This document shows positions 1 to 14,477 of a stretch of DNA of 64,000 nt, in pieces. Origin of the DNA: Deinococcus sp. YIM 134068 (GTDB lineage: Bacteria > Deinococcota > Deinococci > Deinococcales > Deinococcaceae); NCBI RefSeq assembly GCF_036543075.1, contig NZ_JAZHPF010000003.1, forward strand, positions 186,001 to 250,000. Direction: 5' to 3'. The notes under the pieces are model-generated. The model had not been told where the DNA came from, made no database searches, and saw nothing but the letters and a program-made list of their open reading frames with translations. The position numbers and the translations under genes are program-made. The first letter of the stretch is position 1. The number at the start of each line of letters is the position of its first letter.

Positions 1-84
1 GGGCATTGCGGCGGGGGTGCGGAATACGGGGTGAGGGAGGTGGGGAGCGAGGGGACGACCACAACTCTCCTTTTTTTCGAGAAC

Positions 85-137
85 GCTCGGCCCGCTCACC
101 CCCTCCCAGCCTCCCCCCTCAAGGCGGAGGGGCAAAA
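85..137 (-). repeat. Intergenic C/G hairpin element, family A copy 1
   Basis: A pyrimidine-rich block (GCTCACCCCCTCCCAGC..) followed by GGAGGGGCAAAA. Read on the minus strand it matches the core of the other family A copies: T-rich, CCTCC, a short loop, GGAGG, then GGGAGGGGGTGA and GAGC. It lies upstream of the amylase gene. The rest of positions 1-279 shows no gene that I can support. Confidence 0.6.
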
Positions 138-279
138 CAGCCAACCCACGCCTCTGTCTGTTCGTTCCCTGACTCCCGACGTGTACTCCAACCGCATAAG
201 TAGCAAGCTTGAACCTTCGCTCTCTCCCGTAAGGGTTTGCCCGACCGACTCCTGCTTCCGGCCCCCCGCTCCCAGTACC

Positions 280-1746
<1,467 letters not shown>

Positions 1747-2067
1747 GTGTTGGGGAAGGTGGGAGAGGGACAACAGAGCTAAAGCGTTCGCTCTCCAAAA
1801 AACCGTCACTCCCGACGCCCGATGCTTGCCGGTAGACAGACGGCCCATCCCACCACCACGTCGGCTCGCGGAGCGAGACGGTGGGCCTTCCAGACAGAGC
1901 ACAATAAGATCAAACCTTGCCACGCTAAGAACCCGCCTACGCGCGCAGTCAACAGGCCCTTTGCCCAGCGCAGCGCCGCTCCCCCTGCTCTCTCTGGGGG
2001 GTGGGGGCAAACCGAAGCAAGATACCTAGCCCTTAAAAAGCCCCTCTCCAATCTCCCCTGCACTACC
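1747..2067. other. Intergenic region between amylase and ClC gene
   Basis: 321 bp with no supported gene. It holds an inverted repeat around 1838-1888 (CCCACC..GGTGGG with GCTCGC/GCGAG inside) and a C/G block near 1958-2012 with TTTGCCC facing GGGGGCAAA, which resembles the hairpin elements elsewhere. No convincing -10 box was seen next to the downstream start. Confidence 0.5.
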
Positions 2068-3723
2068 ATGCTCCCCGTGCGTTCCCCCCTGCCCCGCGCC
2101 GTCCTCACCCGTCTGGAAACCGGGCGGCTGGTGGTGCTGAGCGTGGTGCTGGGCGTGCTGGTGGGGGTGCTGTGTGTGCCGCTCCGGCTGGGCCTGGACG
2201 CGCTGCTCCGGCTCTCGTCGGTGGTCACGGGCTACTCGCCGCCCGGCACCCCCGGCGAGGGCGGATTGCTGATGGCCTTCGGGGCGGCGCTGCCGTGGGG
2301 CCTGCTGGCGCTGCCGCTGGCGGGGGCCGCTTACGCCTGGCTCGTGCCGGGGGAGACGGGCGACCCGCTCGCCCAACTCGTGCGGGGCTACCACGCGCGG
2401 GGACAGTGGCCCGGCCCGGTCGCGCAGGTGCGGACGCTGGCGGGAACGCTGCTCGGGTACGCGGGAGGCCTGCTCGTAGGCCGGGACGCGCCCTTCACGA
2501 TGGTCGGGCAACTGGGGGCGTGGGTGCTGCGGCGGGCGACGCGGCTGGACGCGGTGGAGGTGCGCGCCCTCACGCTGGCGGGGGCGGCGGCGGGGTTGGG
2601 AGCGGTGCTGCACGCGCCCCTGGCGGCGGCGGTCCTCGTGGCCGAGGTGCTCTACCGCCGCTTCGAGTTCGAGGTCGAGGTGCTGATGCCCTGCGTCCTC
2701 GCCTCCGTGGCGGCCTACGCGGTGTACGGGGTGGCCTTCGGCTTCACGCCGCTGTTCAGCGTGCAGGCGCTTCAGGTGCCCTCCGCCTCGCAGCTTCCGG
2801 GGGTGGCGGGCGTGGCGCTGGCGGTGGCGCTGGCGGGGTGGGCGTCCCTGTTCGCCTGCCGCCTGCTGCCGGGGGCGTGGACCACCGGACCGCGCCGCAT
2901 CGTCCTGGGGGGCGTGTTCGGTGCCCTGACGGCGGCGCTGGCCCTCTGGAGCACGCCCGCCGTTCTCGGGGACGGGGCCGGGTGGGTGCAGCTCGGCGCG
3001 TCGGGCTTTCTGGGAGAGGAGGGCATCGTGGCGGGCGCGTGGCGCTGGGGGCTGCTCGCGCTGGGGGCGCGGCTGGCGTTCGGGGGCGGGGTGCTGCCGT
3101 CGGTCGGGGTGGGGGGGCTGCTCGGCGCGGGGCTGGGGTCGCTGCTGGGGGTGGACGTGGCGGTGTGTGCGCTGGTCGGCGCGGTCGCCTTCCTGACGAC
3201 CACCCTCAACGTGCCCGTGGCGGCGGCGCTGCTGGCGGTCGCGTGGGGCGGGGACGCCATGCTGCCCACCGCCCTCCTCGCGGCGGGGCTGGCCCACCTC
3301 GTGAGCGGCGAGTCGGGGTTACTGCCCGGTCAGGCCCGCTCGCGCGCGGCGAGTCCCGTCCATGCGGCCACCGGCCTGAGCCTTCTCCCCGAGGGCGTGC
3401 GCTTCGTGGCCCGCCGTGCCCCCGATGGGGCGGGGACACCCGGCACGCCGTTGGATGCCCCATCCACCGCAGAGGACGGCGGGTTGCCCCCGCTCGCCTC
3501 CGACCGGGAACTGTACCGGCGCGGCGTTCCGGCGAGCTGGCGGGGCGCGCGGCTCTCGGTCCTCTCCCTGCCGCCCGGCGTGGAGGTCGTGGGCGTCGTA
3601 CGGGAGGGGACGGTGCGCCTCCCCCGCCCCGAGTTGCGCCTCACCGCCGACGACGAACTCGTGTTCCTGGCGCGGCCCGAGGCGTATGCGGCTCTGGAGG
3701 GTGTGTTGCGGCTGCCGGGATGA
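2068..3723 (+). CDS. ClC family chloride channel/transporter with C-terminal TrkA-C-like domain
   Basis: A 551-residue membrane protein. The start at 2068 (MLPVRSPLPRAV) is chosen because the hydrophobic helices begin right after it. About ten hydrophobic segments follow. The ClC signature GREGP is present as GRDAP, so the gating glutamate position is Asp here. A later loop reads GGVLPSVGVGGLLG, in place of the usual G-x-F-x-P motif. The last ~70 residues (SWRGARLSVLSLPPGVEVVG..DELVFLARPE) look like a TrkA-C/RCK-C domain, which binds regulatory ligands in other transporters. The role is chloride or anion movement across the inner membrane; whether channel or H+/Cl- exchange is unknown. Confidence 0.85.
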   Translation: MLPVRSPLPRAVLTRLETGRLVVLSVVLGVLVGVLCVPLRLGLDALLRLSSVVTGYSPPGTPGEGGLLMAFGAALPWGLLALPLAGAAYAWLVPGETGDPLAQLVRGYHARGQWPGPVAQVRTLAGTLLGYAGGLLVGRDAPFTMVGQLGAWVLRRATRLDAVEVRALTLAGAAAGLGAVLHAPLAAAVLVAEVLYRRFEFEVEVLMPCVLASVAAYAVYGVAFGFTPLFSVQALQVPSASQLPGVAGVALAVALAGWASLFACRLLPGAWTTGPRRIVLGGVFGALTAALALWSTPAVLGDGAGWVQLGASGFLGEEGIVAGAWRWGLLALGARLAFGGGVLPSVGVGGLLGAGLGSLLGVDVAVCALVGAVAFLTTTLNVPVAAALLAVAWGGDAMLPTALLAAGLAHLVSGESGLLPGQARSRAASPVHAATGLSLLPEGVRFVARRAPDGAGTPGTPLDAPSTAEDGGLPPLASDRELYRRGVPASWRGARLSVLSLPPGVEVVGVVREGTVRLPRPELRLTADDELVFLARPEAYAALEGVLRLPG

Positions 3724-3773
3724 GGTTGGACAGTTGAGCCGTCACGTCACCCCCTCATCCCGGCCCTCTGCCA

Positions 3774-3910
3774 CGAACACCTGACGGGCAAGAGCAGGTC
3801 AACGTGCCAACTGTGCTCTTTTCTCCCTCCCTCCTTGTGGGGGAGGGTCGGGGAGGGGGGTGAAGAGCACCGCTCGTCCTCCTGCCAGATAATGAAAACA
3901 CTCCTTTCGC
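3774..3910 (+). repeat. Intergenic C/G hairpin element, family A copy 2 (long form)
   Basis: Core CTCCCTCCCTCCTTGTGGGG continues into a G-run, then GTGAAGAGC and CCGCTCGTCCTCCTGCCAGA. The left flank has GAACACCTGACGGGCAAG. It is near-identical in its core to copies at 7171-7296, 14478-14620 and 40247-40415, and inverted at 20808-20970. It lies between the ClC and MFS genes. Confidence 0.8.
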
Positions 3911-4008
3911 CCGATCTGAAATTTGCATCAAACGTCAAGAGAAGAGAGGAAAGACGGAAGCCACATCCCGCCGTCTCCCCATCCTGAACGCCCCCGGTCG
4001 CACCTCCC

Positions 4009-4014
4009 GATAAT
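4009..4014 (+). promoter_or_regulatory. Leaderless -10 box GATAAT for MFS gene
   Basis: GATAAT is followed by 6 nt (GCCCCG) and then the GTG start at 4021. There is no Shine-Dalgarno. This spacing puts the transcription start at or next to the start codon. Confidence 0.6.
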
Positions 4015-4020
4015 GCCCCG

Positions 4021-5265
<1,245 letters not shown>

Positions 5266-5277
5266 GGGCGGGCGGTA

Positions 5278-5345
5278 GTGAGACCCGAGCGATGAACCGA
5301 CAGTCGCCGGAGGTCGTACCCAGAGTGACCCGTGTTGGGTCTCAC
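5278..5345 (+). promoter_or_regulatory. Candidate structured leader upstream of msrP
   Basis: A perfect 9-bp inverted repeat, GTGAGACCC (5278-5286) and GGGTCTCAC (5337-5345), encloses 50 nt. It ends about 108 nt before the msrP start. It could be the 3' terminator region of the MFS gene or a 5' leader fold of msrP. No U-tract follows it, which favours a leader structure. Function not established. Confidence 0.35.
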
Positions 5346-5453
5346 CCAATGGGGGATGGAAGGACCCGGCCCACATCCTGCCACCGGGGACAGTTACTCA
5401 CCCCCTGCGAGCGCGACAATGGGTGAACGTCTCCCCCACCCGAGGACCCGCCC

Positions 5454-6415
<962 letters not shown>

Positions 6416-6419
<4 letters not shown>

Positions 6420-7054
6420 GCCGCCGATCAGGCCCGCCGCTCCCCTGGCTCGTCCCCGCCGTCACAGTGGGCGGCCTGCTTCCCGCCGCCGTGCTGCTGC
6501 TGGACGCCACGACGGGCACACTCGGCGCGAATCCGGTGCAACGTGCCCTGCACCAGACGGGTCTGCTCGCCTTGACGCTGCTCATCCTCTCGCTGACCTG
6601 CACACCGCTCCGGCTCCTGTTTCGCTGGACGTGGCCCGCCCGCATCCGCAAGGCGCTGGGTCTGCTCGCCTTCGGGTACGCGGCGCTGCACTTCCTGATC
6701 TACCTCTTCGACCACGCCTTTGCGCCCGGCGTTGTCCTCGCGGACGTGCTGGAGCGGCCCTTCATCACGGTCGGCCTCACAGCGCTCCTCCTTCTCGTGC
6801 CCCTGGCGTGGACGAGCGGGCGGGACGACGTGCGCCGCCTGGGCTTCGCGCGCTGGCAGAGGTTACACCGGCTGGTCTACGTCGCCGTCAGCCTCGCCGC
6901 CCTGCATTACTGGTGGGGCGTGAAGCAGGACCGCACGGCACCGCTGGTCGCCGCCCTCGTCGTCGCGGCGTTGTTCGCGGTGCGGCTGGTGTGGAGGAAG
7001 CGTTCAGCCGCTCGGCGTCGGGTGGGGTCGGCTTCCCGGTTGTCGGGGGATTGA
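6416..7054 (+). CDS. msrQ: Heme-binding membrane subunit MsrQ
   Basis: A 212-residue membrane protein of the YedZ/ferric reductase-like family. It passes electrons from the respiratory side to MsrP. The start is the TTG at 6416, which overlaps the msrP stop (ATTGA); no better in-frame start gives the right N-terminus. There are about six hydrophobic helices. Heme-ligand histidines are seen in [13 protein letters not shown] and [21 protein letters not shown]. The length fits the family. Confidence 0.93.
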
Positions 7055-7086
7055 AGGGGTATTGAGGGGTTGGCTTTTTGGGAGGC

Positions 7087-7155
7087 CAGGCCCGCTTCAC
7101 CCCCTCCCGGCCTCCCCCCTCAATGGGGAGGAGAAAAAGAGCTGAAGCTTTCGCT
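7087..7155 (-). repeat. Intergenic C/G hairpin element, family A copy 3 (inverted, short)
   Basis: CGCTTCACCCCCTCCCGGCC then CCCCCCTCAATGGGGAGGAG and AAAAAGAGC. This is the inverse of the family A core and is closest to the copies at 85-137 and 33790-33850. Confidence 0.65.
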
Positions 7156-7170
7156 ATGTTGCTCCCTCTT

Positions 7171-7296
7171 CCCTTGAGACGCTTGATCTGCAATAGAAAG
7201 TGAGCGTCCCAGAAGTACTTTTTGCTCCCTCCCTCCTTGTGAGGGAGGGTTGGGGAGGGGGGTGGCGAGCACCGCTCGCCCTGCTGTCAGAAGACA
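7171..7296 (+). repeat. Intergenic C/G hairpin element, family A copy 4 (long form)
   Basis: The left end reads CCTTGAGACGCTTGATCTGC. The core reads CTCCCTCCCTCCTTGTGAGG, GAGGGTTGGGGAGGGGGGTG and GCGAGCACCGCTCGCC. It lies just after the short inverted copy 3, between msrQ and the convergent ABC ATPase gene. Confidence 0.8.
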
Positions 7297-7314
7297 ACTG
7301 CGGGTCGCATTCCC

Positions 7315-8100
7315 TCAATGCCCCAGAATCTTCCCCAGGAACGCCTTCGCGCGGTCGTGCTGCGGATTGGTGTAGAAGGCTTCGGGCGTCGTGTCCTCCA
7401 CGATCTGGCCCTGATCAAAGAAAAGGATGCGGTCGGCGACCTCGCGGGCAAAACCCATCTCGTGCGTGACGACGAGCATGGTCATGCCGGTGCGGGCGAG
7501 TTCTTTCATCACGTCCAGCACCTCCTTGATCATCTCGGGGTCGAGGGCGGAGGTCGGCTCGTCGAAGAGCATCACTTTGGGGTCCATCGCCAGGGCGCGG
7601 GCAATGGCGACGCGCTGCTGCTGGCCGCCGGAAAGCTGCGCCGGGTACTTGTGCGCCTGCTCCTCGATGCCGACGCGGCGAAGCAACTCCAGCCCGCGCT
7701 TCTCGGCCTCGGCCTTGCCCGTCTTGCGAACACGCATCGGGGCCAGGGTGATGTTCTCCAGCACGGTCAGATGCGGGAAGAGGTTGAAGCTCTGGAAGAC
7801 CATCCCGACCTCGCGCCGGATCGCGTCGAGGTTGCGCGCCCCCTGAAGAGGAATACCGTCCACCGTGATGCTCCCGCCGTCGTGGGGGTCGAGCGCGTTG
7901 ATGGTGCGGATGAAGGTGCTCTTGCCGCTGCCGCTCGGCCCGATGATGACGACGACCTCGCCGGGCCGCACGCTCATGCTCACCCCGCGCAGGGCATGGA
8001 AGGTTCCGAAGTGCTTCTGCACCTCCTGGGCGACGATGATGGGCTGCACCGCCGGGGCACTCGTGCTGCCGGGCTGGGCACCGGTGCTGGTCTGGGTCAT
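7315..8100 (-). CDS. Polar amino-acid ABC transporter ATP-binding protein (GlnQ/ArtP type)
   Basis: A 261-residue ATPase that powers uptake of a polar amino acid. Walker A is GPSGSGKST, the signature is LSGGQQQR, and Walker B is [14 protein letters not shown] with the switch histidine in VVTHEMGF. These match the GlnQ/HisP class ([20 protein letters not shown]). The matching permease (12593-13384) and binding protein (13565-14323) lie 4.5-6 kb away, with other genes in between. It has its own leaderless promoter (TACACT, 7 nt before ATG minus one). Substrate not determined. Confidence 0.92.
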   Translation of the reverse strand: MTQTSTGAQPGSTSAPAVQPIIVAQEVQKHFGTFHALRGVSMSVRPGEVVVIIGPSGSGKSTFIRTINALDPHDGGSITVDGIPLQGARNLDAIRREVGMVFQSFNLFPHLTVLENITLAPMRVRKTGKAEAEKRGLELLRRVGIEEQAHKYPAQLSGGQQQRVAIARALAMDPKVMLFDEPTSALDPEMIKEVLDVMKELARTGMTMLVVTHEMGFAREVADRILFFDQGQIVEDTTPEAFYTNPQHDRAKAFLGKILGH

Positions 8101-8106
8101 GCCGGG

Positions 8107-8112
8107 AGTGTA
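8107..8112 (-). promoter_or_regulatory. Leaderless -10 box TACACT for ABC ATPase gene
   Basis: On the minus strand TACACT is followed by CCCGGC and then the ATG (8100-8098). No Shine-Dalgarno is present. The gene therefore appears to be expressed from its own promoter. Confidence 0.6.
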
Positions 8113-8167
8113 CAGGCTACCGGGGAATGGAAAATCGAGTGGCGGCGGTGCCCTCTCCCACTTTCCC

Positions 8168-9088
8168 TCACTCCTCTCCCGAACTGGCGTTCACGTGGTC
8201 ACGGCAGGCCAGCCCAGGACACCACCCCACGGCGGGCACGGTCTCCGGCACCGCCTCCAGCAGCCGCGCCCACAGCCCGTCGGCGTCCTCGGAGGCGAGG
8301 CACGACAGGCCCTCCCCCGCCCGGTAGCTCCACAGGCCCACGCGGGCCGCGCCGCTGACCCACGCCGCGCGCAGGGCCGCCACCGCGAGGTCGGCCCGGC
8401 CCCGCTCCACCCGGAAGGCGCGGACCCACAGGTGGGCGGCGCATCCCGCCCCGTCCGCGTAGGCCCGGAGTGCGTGCGCGTGCCGGGTGACGTAGGCGGC
8501 CTGCTCGGCGGGCGTGGGCTGCCAGTCGTAGGGATCGGTGCCCACGCTGCCCACCCGCCCCGCGAGGACGGCGGGATCGGGCCAGCCGTACCCCGGCTCG
8601 AAGCAGACGTGGTTGGTCAGCCCCGCCAATTGACCCTCGCGCAGCCAGCCCACCAGGAGGTCCCCCATTGGCCCGCCCCCGAGTCGGTCGCGCGGCTCGT
8701 CCCAGAACAGGCCGTCCGGCGCGGCGGCGACGGCGCAGGCGAGCCAGCGGGCCACGGCGTCGGCCACGGCGGGCGAGCGGGCACCGTGATGTGCGACCGC
8801 CGACAGCCCCTCGCCTCCGAACACCCCACCGACGCCCCAGGGCGAGAGCCAGGCTTCCAGGCCCGCGTCCCGCGCCGCCGTCACGAGGTCCACGGCGAGT
8901 CCGGGCGCGAAGCACACGTCCTGCTCGGTCAGCGGGAAGTTGACCCAGGTGAAGCCCGACCGGGCCAGCTCGCGCAGGTCGGGAGCGAGGTGCCGGAGCA
9001 CGCGGGCGGAAAAGTAGGCCGTGCCGAGGGCGGGCACGGGGCCACCCCCGGTCAGGAATGGGTTGGCGGGGGGCATCCCAGCGATCAT
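8168..9088 (-). CDS. Hypothetical protein, possible (beta/alpha)8 fold
   Basis: A 306-residue protein of no family that I recognise. The segments [44 protein letters not shown] and [16 protein letters not shown] alternate strand and helix like a TIM barrel of a glycoside hydrolase or sugar-processing enzyme; WDEP and the repeated W/D/E motifs suggest carboxylate chemistry. There is no signal peptide or membrane segment. An alternative start (MPPANPF) lies 4 codons downstream. It is on the same strand as the ABC ATPase gene, 67 bp upstream of it, and diverges from the TRAP operon. The function is open. Confidence 0.7.
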   Translation of the reverse strand: MIAGMPPANPFLTGGGPVPALGTAYFSARVLRHLAPDLRELARSGFTWVNFPLTEQDVCFAPGLAVDLVTAARDAGLEAWLSPWGVGGVFGGEGLSAVAHHGARSPAVADAVARWLACAVAAAPDGLFWDEPRDRLGGGPMGDLLVGWLREGQLAGLTNHVCFEPGYGWPDPAVLAGRVGSVGTDPYDWQPTPAEQAAYVTRHAHALRAYADGAGCAAHLWVRAFRVERGRADLAVAALRAAWVSGAARVGLWSYRAGEGLSCLASEDADGLWARLLEAVPETVPAVGWCPGLACRDHVNASSGEE

Positions 9089-9260
9089 GACCCGTCGGCG
9101 GCAAGCTCGACTGTGGGAATCTCACGGAGGAGCTTGGCGGTAGTTCGGACCCACCCATCCCCGTCCCCTGTGGAATCTCTTCCAATTCCCGCCCCATGCT
9201 AAACTCCGTCTCATCCGTCACGCGGGCAACGGCCCTTCCGTCGCCCACAAGGAGCCTCCT

Positions 9261-10217
9261 ATGAAGAGAATCACGACCGTCCTCCTGCTCGGTGCCGCCG
9301 CCGTGGCGTTCGCGCAGGGCAGCACCTTCCTGACCATCGGCTCCGGCTCGACCACGGGCGTGTACTTCCCGGTGGCGACGGGCATGGCGAAGCTCATCAA
9401 CGACGCGGGGGCCGGAGTGCGCGCCAACGCCCGCTCGACGGGCGGCAGCGTCTTCAACGTGAACGCCCTCGCCACGGGCGAACTCGACGCGGCCATCGCG
9501 CAAAACGACATCGTGTACTACGCCTACCGGGGCACGGGCATCCAGGCCTTCCAGGGCAAGGCGAACAACAAGATTCGCACGATGGCGGTCCTGTACCCGG
9601 AGGTGCTGCACGTCATCGCCCGCCGCGACTCGGGCATCAACTCCATCGCGGACCTGAAGGGCAAGCGCGTCGTGATCGGTGATCTCGGCTCGGGCACCGA
9701 GCAGACGGCCCGGCAGGTGCTGGAGGCATACAACCTCAGCTTCGACGACCTCGGGCAGGCGCTCCGCGTATCGCCCGCCCAGGGCATCTCTCTGATGCAG
9801 GACAAGCGTGCCGACGCCCTCTTCTACACGGTCGGCGTGGGGGCCAGCGCCATCTCGCAGATCGCGCAGACGGTGGACGTGAAGGTCGTGCCCGTGGGCG
9901 GCAACCAGGCGTCCTCGCTGATCAAGAAGTACCCCTTCTACGTGCGCTACAACATCCCCGCCCGGAGCTACAAGGGTGTGGGAGCCACGGTGCCCAGCGT
10001 GGCCGTGCAGGCGACCCTCGTCACGACCACGGGCGTGAGCGACGACGCCGTGTATCAGGCCCTCAAGGCGTCCCTCGGCAACGAGGCCGAGGTCAAGGCG
10101 CTGCATCCCAGCCTCGCCACCAACTTCTCGTACGAGAAGGCCGTGAAGGGCCTCCCCGCCCCCCTCCACCCCGGCGCGGTCAAGTTCTTCCGCGAGAAGG
10201 GCGTCACCGTCCGCTAA
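9261..10217 (+). CDS. TAXI family TRAP transporter solute-binding protein
   Basis: A 318-residue periplasmic binding protein with signal peptide MKRITTVLLLGAAAVAFAQ. The mature part starts with FLTIGSGSTTGVYFPVATGMAKLIND, the TAXI hallmark. It delivers a substrate (glutamate or 2-oxoglutarate-type in known cases) to the fused permease downstream. A strong Shine-Dalgarno (AAGGAG) lies 7 nt before the ATG. A stem-loop terminator sits between it and the permease gene, which should raise binding protein over permease. Confidence 0.93.
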   Translation: MKRITTVLLLGAAAVAFAQGSTFLTIGSGSTTGVYFPVATGMAKLINDAGAGVRANARSTGGSVFNVNALATGELDAAIAQNDIVYYAYRGTGIQAFQGKANNKIRTMAVLYPEVLHVIARRDSGINSIADLKGKRVVIGDLGSGTEQTARQVLEAYNLSFDDLGQALRVSPAQGISLMQDKRADALFYTVGVGASAISQIAQTVDVKVVPVGGNQASSLIKKYPFYVRYNIPARSYKGVGATVPSVAVQATLVTTTGVSDDAVYQALKASLGNEAEVKALHPSLATNFSYEKAVKGLPAPLHPGAVKFFREKGVTVR

Positions 10218-10237
10218 GCGCCCACCGGGCCGGGAAT

Positions 10238-10276
10238 GGGCCAGCCGCGCAGAGTTGACGGCTGGCCCTCTCTCTT
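10238..10276 (+). terminator. Intra-operon terminator between TAXI binding protein and TRAP permease
   Basis: A perfect 10-bp stem, GGGCCAGCCG (10238-10247) and CGGCTGGCCC (10259-10268), with an 11-nt loop and tail TCTCTCTT. It stands 20 nt before the permease ATG, so it likely terminates part of the transcripts after the binding-protein gene. Confidence 0.8.
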
Positions 10277-10296
10277 AGGGAAAGGATGAGCAAGGC

Positions 10297-12471
<2,175 letters not shown>

Positions 12472-12472
12472 G

Positions 12473-12590
12473 AGTCGCCAGTCGCCAGCTTCCAGTCGCC
12501 AGAGAAAAGCCCCCAGCGCATCAGGCCGGGGGCTTTTGCTGATCCTACATTTGCATCCGCTGGCGACTGGCGACTGGCCGCTGGCGACTT
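12473..12590. repeat. Facing stuttered GTCGCCAGT arrays around a terminator
   Basis: The left arm (12473-12503) repeats GTCGCCAGTCGCCAGC and CCAGTCGCCAG. The right arm (12558-12590) carries the reverse complement, CTGGCGACTGGCGACTGG. The terminator at 12505-12537 lies between them. Similar single arrays occur at 26856-26886, 33699-33729 and 42850-42879. Confidence 0.75.
12505..12537. terminator. Bidirectional terminator between TRAP and ABC permease genes
   Basis: AAAAGCCCCC (12505-12514) pairs with GGGGGCTTTT (12528-12537), with a 13-nt loop. Both strands end in a T-run, which suits the convergent genes on each side. Confidence 0.85.
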
Positions 12591-12592
12591 CC

Positions 12593-13384
12593 CTACCGTG
12601 TAGCGATCTTCACCCGCTTCTCCAACTGGTCCGTGAACAGCGTCATCACTGTCGTCAGCGCGAGGTAGACGGCGGCCACGGTCGTCAGGGTAGGGATGGG
12701 TTGGAAAGTCTCGCTGGAAACGCGCGACCCGGCGAGGGTGAGTTCGAGCAGCGCGATGGTCGAGGCGAGCGAGGAATCCTTGAGGAGCGCCACGAGGTTG
12801 TTCACGAGGGGCGGCACCACGATTCTCAACGCCTGCGGCAGCACGACCGTATTCATGGTCTGCCCGCCGCTGAGGCCCAGGCTGCGAGCCGCCTCGCTCT
12901 GACCGCGTGGGATGGCGAGGATGCCCGCGCGCACGACCTCGGCGTTGTACGCGCCCACGTTGAAGGCGAGGGCGATCACCGCTGACCAGAACTCGTTGAG
13001 CTGGACATTCAGCCCGACCGCTTGCAGGATAGGCGGCAGCGCGTTGTACACGAACAGAATCTGCACGAGCAGCGGCGTTCCCCGGACCAGCCACACGAAG
13101 AATCCGGCGGGGGCACGCACCAGCCACGCCCCACTCGTCCGCGCGATGCCAACCAAGACGCCGATGAGCAGGCCAATGACCCCGCTCACCACCGTCAGTT
13201 GGAGGGTCATCCGTGCCCCCTCCACGAACAGGTCGGCGCGGGGACCGATGGGGTCAGGCATCTGGCGGAGGATCAGCGTGATAGCGAAGAACAGCAGCAG
13301 GAACGCGGCGACGGCCCCCATCAGCCACAGCAGCAGGTTCGCGCCGCCGGGCGGTGGCCGGGTCGGGATCTTCGGGGCCGTCAT
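12593..13384 (-). CDS. Polar amino-acid ABC transporter permease (HisM/GlnP type)
   Basis: A 263-residue inner-membrane permease. It has a first hydrophobic helix at about 15-40, then the HisMQ core. The EAA loop is seen as EAARSLGLSGGQTMNTVVLPQALRIVVPPL, the contact for the ATPase. The family imports polar or basic amino acids. It lies downstream of the binding-protein gene on the same strand, but a strong terminator separates the two. The cognate ATPase is probably the 7315-8100 product. The C-terminus (TDQLEKRVKIATR) is typical. Confidence 0.92.
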   Translation of the reverse strand: MTAPKIPTRPPPGGANLLLWLMGAVAAFLLLFFAITLILRQMPDPIGPRADLFVEGARMTLQLTVVSGVIGLLIGVLVGIARTSGAWLVRAPAGFFVWLVRGTPLLVQILFVYNALPPILQAVGLNVQLNEFWSAVIALAFNVGAYNAEVVRAGILAIPRGQSEAARSLGLSGGQTMNTVVLPQALRIVVPPLVNNLVALLKDSSLASTIALLELTLAGSRVSSETFQPIPTLTTVAAVYLALTTVMTLFTDQLEKRVKIATR

Positions 13385-13513
13385 CCGTCACCCTGAACAG
13401 TCGGGATGAATCGTAATGTCGGATGGGTTTTCATTGGGCCGATCATTCCATAAACAGGAGCTTGACGGGAAATGCCATTCCAGACAGACAAAGCCAGACA
13501 GACAAACAAAGGA

Positions 13514-13552
13514 GGAGGGGGCGGCGAACCAGATCGGCCCACCGCCCCCTCC
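13514..13552 (-). terminator. Terminator after amino-acid binding-protein gene
   Basis: On the minus strand GGAGGGGGCGG pairs with CCGCCCCCTCC (11 bp, 17-nt loop), followed by TCCTCCTTTGTTTG. It stands 12 nt after the binding-protein stop codon. Confidence 0.8.
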
Positions 13553-13564
13553 CATGTCATCTGC

Positions 13565-14323
13565 TCAGCGGCAGCGGATGTCCTGGCTGAAGTACTTGCC
13601 GCTCACCTTGACGTAGGTGCCGCTGCTGAGTGCCTGATCGAGCGCGGCGTTGAGTTCCTTGAGCAGCGAGGTGTTGCCCTTCTTCACGGCCATCGCGATG
13701 CGCTCGTTGAACAACAGCTCGCCCTGCACGAGCTTGCCTTTTTGCGCCTTCACGAGGTCGAGGCCCGTGAACTTGTCGCCCACCCAGGCATCGGTGCGGC
13801 CCGCCAGCAACGCGGCCTGCGCGTCGGTGTCCTTCGGGAAGGTCTTCACGTCGCCCACGCCGGACACCTTGCGGACGTTCTCCAGGTACGTGGTGCCCAC
13901 CTGCACGGCGACTGTCTTGCCCGCCAGGTCGGCGGCGGTCTTCGGGCCGCCCGGCTTGGAGACGATGGCACCGCCCGTGCAGTAGTGCGGCTTGGAGAAG
14001 CTGACCGCCTTTGCCCGCTCCGGCGTGATGCCGTGGCTGGCGATCACGAAGTCGTAGCGATCCTGATTCAGCCCGATCAGGAGGTTGTCGAAGGGCTGTG
14101 TCACCCACTGCACCTTGACGCCCATCTGCTTTGCCAGCTCGTTGGCGAGGTCCACCTCGAAGCCGGTCAGTTCCTTGCCCTTGAGGATGTTGAAGGGCGG
14201 GAAGGCCCCCTCGGTGGCGATTCGGATGGTACCGCTGCGCCTGATTTCCTCCCAGGTGCGCGCCTCGGCGGCACCCGCGAGCAGGGAGAGGGCAGTGAGG
14301 GCCAGCAGGGCGTTCTTGATCAT
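13565..14323 (-). CDS. Amino-acid ABC transporter substrate-binding protein
   Basis: A 252-residue periplasmic binding protein (SBP_bac_3 family). The start at 14323 gives MIKNALLALTALSLLAGAAEA, a clean signal peptide, with GGAGGAAG 6 nt upstream. The mature protein starts TWEEIRRSGTIRIATEGAFPPFN; this and NLLIGLNQDRYDFVIASHGITPERAKAVSFSKPHY are typical for polar or basic amino-acid binding. It is the first gene of the split cassette ending with the ATPase at 7315. The C-terminal Cys (DIRCR) could pair with the internal one. Confidence 0.93.
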   Translation of the reverse strand: MIKNALLALTALSLLAGAAEARTWEEIRRSGTIRIATEGAFPPFNILKGKELTGFEVDLANELAKQMGVKVQWVTQPFDNLLIGLNQDRYDFVIASHGITPERAKAVSFSKPHYCTGGAIVSKPGGPKTAADLAGKTVAVQVGTTYLENVRKVSGVGDVKTFPKDTDAQAALLAGRTDAWVGDKFTGLDLVKAQKGKLVQGELLFNERIAMAVKKGNTSLLKELNAALDQALSSGTYVKVSGKYFSQDIRCR

Positions 14324-14477
14324 CGGTTCTTCCTCCGAATGGAAATGACGGCTCCCCAAAGCGGTATCAGGCGGTCCGTCGGCGTGGGCGATGGCCGCAC
14401 TCTAGCGTCTGGATGAAGGTCAGCGAAAGGGCGTATAGAAATACACAGCATCCCCTTTGTCCGGCTCAGGCCTTGTG

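Noticed and set aside
5278..5453. A molybdenum cofactor riboswitch before msrP
   Set aside because: Only the outer stem is clear; the conserved core of the Moco class could not be found by eye, so only a generic structured leader is reported.
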